Assembly: GCF_000687935.1 (NCBI RefSeq)
Contig: NZ_JHZZ01000001.1
Coordinates: 2,924,001-2,988,000 of the forward strand
Direction: 5' to 3'
Source of the DNA: Polaribacter sp. Hel_I_88
GTDB lineage: Bacteria; Bacteroidota; Bacteroidia; Flavobacteriales; Flavobacteriaceae
DNA: 64,000 bases
The notes under the pieces: generated by a model
The model's input: the letters and a program-made list of their open reading frames with translations, nothing else
Databases searched by the model: none
What the model was told of the DNA's origin: nothing
Shown here: positions 42,547-49,231 of the stretch, in pieces
How positions within the stretch are numbered: the first letter of the stretch is position 1
How the letters are laid out: the number at the start of each line of letters is the position of its first letter
Translations under genes and position numbers: made by a program

Positions 42547-42607
42547 AACTTATTGAAGTGGGGATTAGTAAGTTTACTCTATCATTAATTTGATAGAGTT
42601 TTTTTTT
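42546..42607 (+). ncRNA. G-rich-loop hairpin plus terminator after the SCO gene (sRNA-like element 3)
   Basis: AAACTTA (42546-42552) pairs with TAAGTTT (42569-42575) around a loop containing AGTGGGGATT. It is followed directly by a terminator, ACTCTATCA/TGATAGAGT with loop TTAATT and a T9 tail. The layout (hairpin with G-rich loop, then terminator) is that of the two sRNA-like copies near 25 kb, where the loop is GTTGGGGGAT. Here it forms the 3' end of the SCO transcript. Confidence 0.5.
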
Positions 42608-42634
42608 GATGAAGATTTTATTGAACAGTATGTT

Positions 42635-43222
42635 TTAATTAGTTTTTTTCGACTTTTTTACTCTATAAAATATAGTAAATTGAATAATTAAACCTATAAA
42701 AACTAAAAAAGCAATTTCTAATTTAGACATTACATTGTTTGTGTCTAAAGATCTTTGAGCGATACTTGTTAAATTTTTACTCTCATTAATTTGAATTTCA
42801 GATAATTCAATTAAATCTAATTTTATGATATTAATGTTTTCGATAATTTCATTATTGTTATCTGAATTTTCATTTTCTAAATCAATCAAACTATTAAAAT
42901 CTACTTTTAGTTTTTCAAAAATTCGATTCTCTTTTTTAGTAAGCTTAGTTTCAGAAAATTTTTCAATTAAAAGATTAAAATCCCTATTTAAATTATGGTT
43001 AACGCTATTAGGGCTTTCTGTAAGCATAGAAAGTTGTTTGTTGTATATAATAGCATTCATTTTGTAGATAAAATCTTGTGCAATAACTCTATCTGTATGC
43101 AAACTTAGTACTGTATTTTGTACAGTATCAAAATGTCTTTTATCTAACCTATTGGTAGCAAAAACCAACAAAAAAACTATTGAAAGTGCTAAGCCTACAT
43201 TTACTCTATTGGATATCGACAT
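42635..43222 (-). CDS. MCP four-helix-bundle domain membrane protein
   Basis: The 195-residue protein has an N-terminal helix (NVGLALSIVFLLVFATNRL), a ~140-residue all-helical extracytoplasmic region (FDTVQNTVLSLHTDRVIAQDFIYKMNAIIYNKQLSML... ) and a second helix (LEIAFLVFIGLIIQFTIFYRV) followed by a short basic tail. This is the 4HB_MCP sensor module of chemoreceptors, without HAMP or signalling domains. It can only sense or bind, unless it acts with a partner. No chemotaxis gene is nearby. It is encoded alone, convergent with the SCO operon. Confidence 0.75.
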   Translation of the reverse strand: MSISNRVNVGLALSIVFLLVFATNRLDKRHFDTVQNTVLSLHTDRVIAQDFIYKMNAIIYNKQLSMLTESPNSVNHNLNRDFNLLIEKFSETKLTKKENRIFEKLKVDFNSLIDLENENSDNNNEIIENINIIKLDLIELSEIQINESKNLTSIAQRSLDTNNVMSKLEIAFLVFIGLIIQFTIFYRVKKSKKTN

Positions 43223-43406
43223 ATTTTTATTTTTTTATTCTTTACTTATAGTATTGCATAAAATTTTTATAATTAAATTGACTTTATTTTGATTAAAATC
43301 AAAAATAAAGCCAAATACAAGGTTTAAATACCTTTAAAATTTCAGTTCTCTAAAATAAAAGTTATTCTTGAATATTCAATGTAATTTATAAAAAAAAATA
43401 TAGATT

Positions 43407-44462
43407 TTATGCAATTACGTTTACTTCAATTTCTAGTTCTATTTGAAACTGATTTAAAATTGTTTGCTGTATTTTTTGTGCCAATTGATAAATTTCTTTT
43501 CCAGTTGCATTGCCATAATTTACCAAAACTAGGGCTTGTTTTTCATGTACACCATAATTGCCAAAACGTTTTCCTTTAAAACCAGCTTTTTCTATTAGCC
43601 AACCAGCAGGTATTTTAACTTTGGTTTCAGATTTCTCTGAGGAGTTTATCTTGAGCAAAGTTGAAAGGCTCGAATTAACAGGATAACAAGGAATGTTTGG
43701 ATATTCTTTTTGTAATTTTAAAAACAACTTTTCAGAAATTACTGGATTTTTAAAAAAACTACCACTATTACCAATCTCTTTTGGATCTGGTAATTTCGAT
43801 TTTCTAATCGCAATTACAGCATCAGAAATATCTTTTAAAGAAGGTTTTTTGATGTTTTTTACAGCTAATTCAGTTTCTATAGCACCATAAGAAGTATTTA
43901 AATGATGACTATTTTTCGTCAGTTTAAAACTTACAGCAGTAATTACATAGTTGCCTTTTACTTCATTCTTAAAAATAGAATTTCGATACCCAAAATTACA
44001 TTCAGCATTTGAAAATGAAACTAATTTTTGACTTTCAATTTCTACAGCTTCCACTTTTATGATGGTGTCTTTTACCTCAACACCATATGCACCAATATTT
44101 TGGATTGGACAAGTACCCACATTTCCAGGAATTAAAGATAAATTTTCAATGCCTCCATAATCGTTATCAACACAAAACAAAACGAATTCGTGCCAATTTT
44201 CACCAGCATTTACGGTTAAGTACACAAAATTATCATCTTCTTTATCAATAGAAATTCCTTTGATATCAATATGAACCACCAATTTTTCAATATCTTTTGT
44301 GAGTAACATATTACTGCCACCAGAAATTAAAAAAATGTCTTTTTCAACTTTTAACAATTGTTGTAATTGATACACTGAATCAACAGTAATAAAACGTTTT
44401 GCAGTTACGTTTATACCAAAAGTATTATAGTTTTTTAAAGATATGTTTTGTTGGATGTTCAT
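43407..44462 (-). CDS. murB: UDP-N-acetylmuramate dehydrogenase
   Basis: The 351-residue FAD enzyme reduces UDP-GlcNAc-enolpyruvate in peptidoglycan synthesis. Family blocks are present: NYNTFGINV, FLISGGSNMLL (FAD phosphate), NLSLIPGNVGTCPIQNIGAYGVEV, FGYRNSIFK, GNSGSFFKNPV (the catalytic serine) and AGWLIEKAGFKG near the end, the type I form without the deletion of type II enzymes. Between NIPCYPV and KVKIPAGWL there is a segment NSSLSTLLKINSSEKSET encoded by a dispersed palindromic repeat (43630-43673), absent from typical MurB. It is read in frame, so the gene is probably functional. Confidence 0.93.
   Translation of the reverse strand: MNIQQNISLKNYNTFGINVTAKRFITVDSVYQLQQLLKVEKDIFLISGGSNMLLTKDIEKLVVHIDIKGISIDKEDDNFVYLTVNAGENWHEFVLFCVDNDYGGIENLSLIPGNVGTCPIQNIGAYGVEVKDTIIKVEAVEIESQKLVSFSNAECNFGYRNSIFKNEVKGNYVITAVSFKLTKNSHHLNTSYGAIETELAVKNIKKPSLKDISDAVIAIRKSKLPDPKEIGNSGSFFKNPVISEKLFLKLQKEYPNIPCYPVNSSLSTLLKINSSEKSETKVKIPAGWLIEKAGFKGKRFGNYGVHEKQALVLVNYGNATGKEIYQLAQKIQQTILNQFQIELEIEVNVIA
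43630..43673. repeat. dispersed repeat inside murB (in frame)
   Basis: This 44-bp tract with the core GAGTTTATCTTGAGC...AAG..GAAAGGCTCGA matches the tract at 59743-59786 in 36 of 44 positions. Both lie inside minus-strand genes and are read in the same frame, giving SSLS(T/S)(L/S)LKINS(S/V)EKS. Confidence 0.75.
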
Positions 44463-44585
44463 TTGCGATGGTTAAAAATAAACCTTTTAATGTATTTTTT
44501 TTGTGAAGTTAGGTTTGGTAAAATTAAAAAAACTTATTGTAATAGTATTCAACTACGTATTATAATAAATTAGTTATATTCGGAT

Positions 44586-44598
44586 GTTGTGTAAAGTA
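44586..44598. repeat. left border repeat of the DUF695-RraB cassette
   Basis: GTTGTGTAAAGTA is complementary (12 of 13) to TATTTTACACAAC at 46838-46850. The outward bases TTATATTCGGAT resemble TTATATACGGT at the next cassette border (46960-46970). Confidence 0.65.
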
Positions 44599-44599
44599 T

Positions 44600-45415
44600 T
44601 TATTCTTTTTCAACTGACGTTTCCCATCCGTCGTAATCTCCATTATATTTTTTAGCTAATTCTCTCAATTGATTTGTAATTAGATTAACTGAATTCAAAT
44701 CTACTTTATGAACTTTCCAAATTCTAATTTCAAAAGGTCTTTCAAGAGATGCCTTTTCATTCTGACTTTTAATTTTGAAATTTAGTTTTTCAATTTCTTT
44801 TCTAAATAAACTTAAATTTTCCTTTTTGGAAAAGTAGACCCAATGATCAACTTGTCGTTCTTTTTTTAGTTTATCACCAGCTTGAATTAATTGACGAACG
44901 ACTTTTTCGTCTTCTATATAATTTATGGTTTCCTCATTTGGATAAAGAAATTCTCTGTAATATTTCCAGTTGGTGTCTTTTATTAGATTTATATAATATT
45001 TTTCTTTTGGAAAATTCCGTTTGTAAAAATTTTCAAGCTTTTCTTTTATTCCGTTTTCAGATTGCAAATAAAAGTAATCAAGTCTTTCATAATCGTAAGT
45101 AAATGAACCTACAATAATGTTTTTACAATTCTTATTCAATATTTCAATTATTCCATCAGTTACTTTATATAGCTTGTCAAAAGTTTGTTTTTCAGGAAAA
45201 CCATCTTCTCTTTTACTTTCATATTTTATTCCTGTAACTAATACATATTCAAATTCCTTATTAGGAACTGAATTTATTAAATCCATTCTAACAGTAGTTG
45301 AACCTGGTTTACTTTTTTCATATGTAGCAATATATGTCTCCCAACTTTCCTTTTTTGATTGAGAGTTTAAAAAAGAGGTAATAAAAGCTATTAAAATTAG
45401 CGTTAGTTTTTTCAT
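44600..45415 (-). CDS. secreted DUF695-RraB-like two-domain protein
   Basis: The 271-residue protein has a signal peptide (MKKLTLILIAFITSFLNSQ). Residues ~22-165 (WETYIATYEKSKPGSTTVRMDLINSVPNKEFEYVLVTGIKYESKREDGFPEK...) resemble DUF695. Residues ~175-271 (VDHWVYFSKKENLSLFRKEIEKLNFKIKSQ...YNGDYDGWETSVEKE) resemble RraB, the RNase E regulator, including the terminal YDGWET. Export of an RraB-like domain argues against RNase regulation here. Inverted repeats flank the gene (44586-44598 and 46838-46850), and an IS3 element starts 12 bp upstream of its ATG, so its native promoter is displaced. Confidence 0.72.
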   Translation of the reverse strand: MKKLTLILIAFITSFLNSQSKKESWETYIATYEKSKPGSTTVRMDLINSVPNKEFEYVLVTGIKYESKREDGFPEKQTFDKLYKVTDGIIEILNKNCKNIIVGSFTYDYERLDYFYLQSENGIKEKLENFYKRNFPKEKYYINLIKDTNWKYYREFLYPNEETINYIEDEKVVRQLIQAGDKLKKERQVDHWVYFSKKENLSLFRKEIEKLNFKIKSQNEKASLERPFEIRIWKVHKVDLNSVNLITNQLRELAKKYNGDYDGWETSVEKE

Positions 45416-45523
45416 TCTGTATTATACTGAAATAGGTTGACCTTTTTTTAGTTTAAATTATCCCGTCCAAATTATTTTTTTTAGCCGTTTAGAAGGCAAA
45501 AAATAATTTGAACTGCTATTAGT

Positions 45524-46297
45524 TTAAATTTTAAGTTCAGTCAAATTTAGTTTATTTTTTCGATATGATTTGTATTTGATATTTGGGTTTAGGTGTACTT
45601 CAGCTGGTTTTCTTAAATCTAAGCTAAAATGGGTTCTTAAATTGTTGTAAATATGCACAGCTTGATTCGCAGTTTTTTGAGCAATCTCTGTATTTTTAAT
45701 GCAATTTTTAAGACCATATTCATATTTCAAAGTTCTGTTTATTCTTTCTGCGATTGCATTTTCATAAGGGTCGTATTGTTCTGTCATACTCATAATAATT
45801 CCATTATTTTCAGCAAATTGAGTGTATTTTGGATTACAGTATTGAAAACCTCTATCTGAGTGATGAATGAGTTTTTTATTAGGGTATTTTCTGTTTTTAA
45901 TAGCCATTTGAAGCGCTTTTGTACAGAGAGAAGTTTTCATATGATTATCTAGATTATATCCCATAATTTGCTTGGAATAGGCGTCTGTAACAATTGCTAA
46001 ATAGTTATGTCCATTATCTGTTTTAATATAGGTTATATCGCTTACCCAGAGCTGTTCTGGTCTAGTTGGCACTTGGTCTTTAATTAGGTTTTTATATTTT
46101 CTAAACAGGTGATTAGAGTTGGTTGTTGTCACGTAGTTTTTGAGTTTGGGTACCAGTAAATTATGAAGCCTTAAAACGTCATACAACTTGTCTCTTCCTA
46201 TTTTAATTTCTTGGTTAATAAAGTCTTGTTTAAGTTCAGCATATAGTTTGATACCACCCGTTTTTTGACCTACCTTTTTACGGTAGTTTTTAACCAT
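45524..46297 (-). CDS. IS3-family transposase OrfB (DDE integrase domain)
   Basis: The 257-residue segment carries the rve integrase core: first Asp in LWVSDITYIKTDNGHNYLAIVTDAYSKQIMGY, second in KLIHHSDRGFQYCNPKYTQF, Glu in YENAIAERINRTLKYEYGL, and an N-terminal HTH_21-like part (GGIKLYAELKQDF...RDKLYDVLRLHNLLVPK). The open frame extends upstream of the ATG without a stop (WIYQCFGISKQAYYKRL...), overlapping orfA. The working transposase is therefore probably the OrfAB fusion made by -1 frameshifting at 46414-46420. Confidence 0.92.
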   Translation of the reverse strand: MVKNYRKKVGQKTGGIKLYAELKQDFINQEIKIGRDKLYDVLRLHNLLVPKLKNYVTTTNSNHLFRKYKNLIKDQVPTRPEQLWVSDITYIKTDNGHNYLAIVTDAYSKQIMGYNLDNHMKTSLCTKALQMAIKNRKYPNKKLIHHSDRGFQYCNPKYTQFAENNGIIMSMTEQYDPYENAIAERINRTLKYEYGLKNCIKNTEIAQKTANQAVHIYNNLRTHFSLDLRKPAEVHLNPNIKYKSYRKNKLNLTELKI

Positions 46298-46317
46298 TTT
46301 AATAATTTTGGTATCGT

Positions 46318-46776
46318 TTATTTGTTTGATTTTTTGTGTTTTAAGTCTTTTGTAGTAGGCTTGTTTGCTAATCCCAAAACATTGATAGATCCATTTTGTT
46401 TTAAAATGTTTTTCTTTTTTAGTTCTATCTCTTTTGCTAATGTTTTGGGCAATGACTTTTTTGCCAAATCGACCCCTGTAATGATTTCCATATCAGCAAT
46501 AATGTCTTGTTGAAAGTCTTTTACAAACTCCAACTCTTCAATACGTTCCTTTAATTTTTTAATTTCATCGTTTTTACTCATACCAGTGTTTTGTTGCACT
46601 AAAGTACTGTATTTTTTAATCCAATAACCAATAGTAGTTCTAGGAACATCATATTTTTTGGAAGCAAAGTTTGTTGAAATCTGACCATTTTGAATTTGGT
46701 CAACGACGAATAGTTTGGTTTCTAAAGTTACTTTTTGGTACTTTTTTTTCTGCCAGTGTTGTTTTTGATTTTTCAT
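46318..46776 (-). CDS. IS3-family OrfA (helix-turn-helix)
   Basis: This 152-residue protein has a transposase HTH region, TLETKLFVVDQIQNGQISTNFASKKYDVPRTTIGYWIKKYSTL, followed by a leucine-zipper-like helix, NDEIKKLKERIEELEFVKDFQQDIIADM. This is the classic OrfA layout for end binding and multimerisation. Its 3' part overlaps the orfB frame by about 100 bp. It is transcribed from near the right inverted repeat. Confidence 0.9.
   Translation of the reverse strand: MKNQKQHWQKKKYQKVTLETKLFVVDQIQNGQISTNFASKKYDVPRTTIGYWIKKYSTLVQQNTGMSKNDEIKKLKERIEELEFVKDFQQDIIADMEIITGVDLAKKSLPKTLAKEIELKKKNILKQNGSINVLGLANKPTTKDLKHKKSNK
46414..46420 (-). promoter_or_regulatory. -1 ribosomal frameshift site A AAA AAG
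   Basis: In the orfA frame the minus strand reads CTA AAA AAG, containing the canonical slippery heptamer A-AAA-AAG. Slipping back one base moves ribosomes into the orfB frame, which is open from this point to the end of orfB. Confidence 0.8.
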
Positions 46777-46837
46777 AAGTGACTATTAATAATTGATGAA
46801 TTTTTAGTCAACCTATTTCAGGAAAGTACATTCTGGG

Positions 46838-46986
46838 TATTTTACACAACGTGTTTGTATATGGTTTGTTGCGTGTTTTAAGCAACTAATTTAGTAAATA
46901 ATTAACGACCAAGAAAGTCCGCGAGGACTTTCGTAAGTGGGCGAGAAGCCAGCAATAAATTATATACGGTGTTGCCAGTAGTATTT
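46838..46986. repeat. cassette spacer with strand-asymmetric hairpin
   Basis: The spacer between the two cassette genes starts with TATTTTACACAAC and ends with GTTGCCAGTAGTAT. On the + strand GTATATGGTTTGTTGC (46857-46872) pairs fully with GCAATAAATTATATAC (46952-46967) using three G-T wobbles. Inside are GTTGC/GCAAC (46868-46886) and the perfect 8-bp hairpin GAAAGTCC-GCGA-GGACTTTC (46913-46932). There is no ORF. It is reminiscent of an integron attC site in size and folding, but the canonical core sequences are absent. Confidence 0.6.
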
Positions 46987-47838
46987 TTAGTAATAAACTT
47001 TAATTTCATTCGGTTTTTTATAGAACTGTAAAAATTTTCTAATTCTTACGGATGTTTTAGTTCCTTCAATAAAAGTTCTTTCCCATACTTTCAAATCTTT
47101 TACAATTTTCAAAATATCTATTTCAAAATTTGTTTTAGGTTTTCTGATTTCAATATTTTTTGGTTTATTTAAATTATAGATTGAATCAATAACTTCATTG
47201 TTTTCAATATTCATATGTTCTTTAGAAGTCAAGTTTGCTGATATTAGATTTCCTTTTCTGTCTATGTCTACGACAATATCAACTCTATTTTCTTTATATT
47301 TTTCTCCGTAGTTTTTATTTTTATAATTATTTAATATTGAGTCTAAATTAATTTTAGGTTTTGCATTCGTAAAATGACCGTCTAAATTCGTAAAAGTGTA
47401 TTTGTCAATTTTAAATTCATTTCCATTGTCTAAAATTTTTTGCTCTCTCTCTGAAATAATTCTTTTCCCTATGGGTTTTGAGTTAGAACAGTAATAGCCA
47501 AAAGTCAATTTATCTTTCCAATAGTAAGCATAGACAAGCCAATTTTCGTTTTTATTTACATTCCAATCACAAGAAGTCCATTCTCCAGTATATTTTCCTT
47601 CTGATTTTAAAGTGAATTTCAATTCTGTTGGATTATTATTTCCTTTATAATATTTTGAAACTTTGAAAGTGATAGTGTATGTTAATGAATCTTTTGCATA
47701 GACTTTAGAAATTACTTTTCCTTCAAAAACAAATTCTGATGATTCAAATTCAATAATTGGTTTTGGAGTTTCACAACTACAAGCATTCGTTTTAAAAAAC
47801 GAAAATATAAAAATCACTAAAATTATTGTTTTTTTCAT
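46987..47838 (-). CDS. secreted TIMP/NTR-like protein in an inverted-repeat cassette
   Basis: The 283-residue protein has a signal peptide (MKKTIILVIFIFSFFKTNA) followed by CSCETPKPIIEFESSEFVFEGKVISKVY, the Cys-x-Cys start and OB-fold-like strands seen in TIMP/NTR-type domains. Matched cysteines occur in SCDWNV and YYCSNS. The C-terminal half contains VDIVVDIDRKGNLISANL, like a TonB-C strand pair. The start codon lies directly inside the right inverted repeat (47837-47850). Its role is unknown; bacterial NTR-like proteins are not known to me as proteinase inhibitors. Confidence 0.6.
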   Translation of the reverse strand: MKKTIILVIFIFSFFKTNACSCETPKPIIEFESSEFVFEGKVISKVYAKDSLTYTITFKVSKYYKGNNNPTELKFTLKSEGKYTGEWTSCDWNVNKNENWLVYAYYWKDKLTFGYYCSNSKPIGKRIISEREQKILDNGNEFKIDKYTFTNLDGHFTNAKPKINLDSILNNYKNKNYGEKYKENRVDIVVDIDRKGNLISANLTSKEHMNIENNEVIDSIYNLNKPKNIEIRKPKTNFEIDILKIVKDLKVWERTFIEGTKTSVRIRKFLQFYKKPNEIKVYY

Positions 47839-47850
47839 ATTACTGGCAAC
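47837..47850. repeat. right border repeat of the TIMP-like cassette
   Basis: ATATTACTGGCAAC is complementary (13 of 14) to GTTGCCAGTAGTAT at 46971-46984. With the outward bases TCCTTATATAA the inverted pair extends to 26 positions with three mismatches. Confidence 0.7.
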
Positions 47851-47877
47851 TCCTTATATAATAACTTTTATTACACA

Positions 47878-47906
47878 TATCCCGCAAAAATTACGGGATA
47901 TGTTAT
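47878..47906. terminator. hairpin downstream of the aminotransferase gene
   Basis: Arms ACATATCCCG and CGGGATATGT form a perfect 10-bp stem with a 9-nt loop, 27 bp past the stop codon of the minus-strand aminotransferase gene. No good U run follows on either strand, so it may instead be part of the cassette border. Confidence 0.45.
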
Positions 47907-47932
47907 TTTCTTAAATAGTAATTATGTATAAA

Positions 47933-49123
47933 CTACTCTTTATAAACCTTTAAAGCTTCTTTTAAAATCTCAACAGATTTTATCAAGTCTTTTTGGTTCA
48001 AAACGTAGGCCATTCTAATTTGATTTTTTCCTTCACCTGGAGTTGAGTAAAAGCCACTTGCAGGGGCAACCATTACAGTTTCGTTATTCAAATTAAAATC
48101 TTCTAATAACCATTGAGCAAAAGCATCTGTGTCTGCAACAGGTAATTGCGCAACACAATAAAAAGCACCTTTTGGCTTGGCAACTTTTACGCCATCAATT
48201 TTCTCTAATTCAGTTATTAACGTATTTCTACGTTCTACATATTCTGCTTTTACATCATCAAAATAACTTTGTGGTGTATCTAAAGCAGCTTCACTTGCAA
48301 GTAATGCATATGTAGGTGGACTTAATCTTGCTTGTGCAAATTTAACAGCTGTTTTTATAAAGTCTGGGTTTTTAGAAACAATACAACCAATTCTTGCTCC
48401 ACACATGCTGTAACGTTTAGAAACGGAATCTACAACAATGGCATTTTGCTCTAAACCTTCTAAAGAAAGTACAGAGGTGTGCTCTAAACCATCATAAGCA
48501 AATTCTCGGTAAACTTCATCCGCAATTAAAAATAAATCGTGTTTTAAAACAATTTCTTTTAATTTTTGAATTTCTTCTTTTGAATATAAATACCCAGTCG
48601 GATTTCCTGGATTACAAATTAAAATTGCCTTCGTTTTTTTGGTGATTAATTTTTCGAATTCTTCAATTTTAGGAAGTGCAAAGTTATCATCTATGCTAGA
48701 AGTTACAGGAACAACTGTTACTCCAGAAGCTGTAGAAAATCCATTATAATTTGCATAAAAAGGCTCAGGAATTATTATTTCATCACCAGCATCTGCAATG
48801 CTTCCCATGGTAAAAAACAACGCTTCAGAACCACCTGTGGTTACAATAATATTATCTTCAGTTACGTTAATGTTATTGTTTCTATAGTATTTAGATAGTT
48901 TAACTCTATATTCTTCCGAACCTTCAGAACGTGCATAGGATAGGGTTTCGATATTGTTGTTTTTAACAGCATCTAAAGCAACTTGTGGTGTTTTAATATC
49001 TGGCTGACCAATATTTAAATGGTATACTTTAACGCCTCTTTTTTTCGCATCTTCAGCATAAGGTACCAATTTTCTTATTGGCGATTCTGGCATTTGATTT
49101 CCTTTTATAGATATTGTAGGCAT
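47933..49123 (-). CDS. class I/II PLP-dependent aminotransferase
   Basis: The 396-residue protein begins MPESPIRKLVPYAEDAKKRGVKVYHLNIGQPDI after an initial MPTISIKGNQ. It shows the type I aminotransferase motifs: VTTGGSEALFFTMGS, PFYANYNGF, NPGNPTGYLYS, LIADEVYREFAYDG, and the PLP lysine in VVDSVSKRYSMCGARIGCIVS near residue 235, with the carboxylate arginine late in NQIRMAYVLNQ. It most resembles aspartate/aromatic aminotransferases (AspC-like), but substrate choice cannot be read from sequence. It is monocistronic on the minus strand. Confidence 0.92.
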   Translation of the reverse strand: MPTISIKGNQMPESPIRKLVPYAEDAKKRGVKVYHLNIGQPDIKTPQVALDAVKNNNIETLSYARSEGSEEYRVKLSKYYRNNNINVTEDNIIVTTGGSEALFFTMGSIADAGDEIIIPEPFYANYNGFSTASGVTVVPVTSSIDDNFALPKIEEFEKLITKKTKAILICNPGNPTGYLYSKEEIQKLKEIVLKHDLFLIADEVYREFAYDGLEHTSVLSLEGLEQNAIVVDSVSKRYSMCGARIGCIVSKNPDFIKTAVKFAQARLSPPTYALLASEAALDTPQSYFDDVKAEYVERRNTLITELEKIDGVKVAKPKGAFYCVAQLPVADTDAFAQWLLEDFNLNNETVMVAPASGFYSTPGEGKNQIRMAYVLNQKDLIKSVEILKEALKVYKE

Positions 49124-49231
49124 ACGATTATTTGTTTTAAATTTATACGCAAATTTCCGAAATATATTTTAGAAAAGCGATTTAATTTCAGATTCTTTAA
49201 AAGGTTAAAAGTTTGCTAAAAATAAATTGAA

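Larger units (their letters stand above)
45428..46820 (-). mobile_element. IS3-family insertion sequence
   Basis: This 1393-bp element is bounded by perfect inverted repeats TGAAATAGGTTGAC (45428-45441) and GTCAACCTATTTCA (46807-46820); one more base on each side also pairs. It contains orfA and orfB in the order and frame relation of IS3-family elements, with a slippery sequence for a -1 frameshift. No direct target duplication is visible in the flanking bases. It lies between the start codon of the DUF695-RraB gene and the right border repeat of that gene's cassette. Both ORFs are intact, so it may still be active. Confidence 0.92.

Noticed and set aside
45421..46830. Target-site duplication of the IS3 element
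   Set aside because: The 3-5 bases next to the inverted repeats (TATAC and GGAAA) do not match; nearby ATTCTG-like similarities are not at equal distance.
46838..46986. True integron attC site
   Set aside because: The canonical GTTRRRY/RYYYAAC cores are absent and no integron integrase is encoded in the window; only size and folding are similar.
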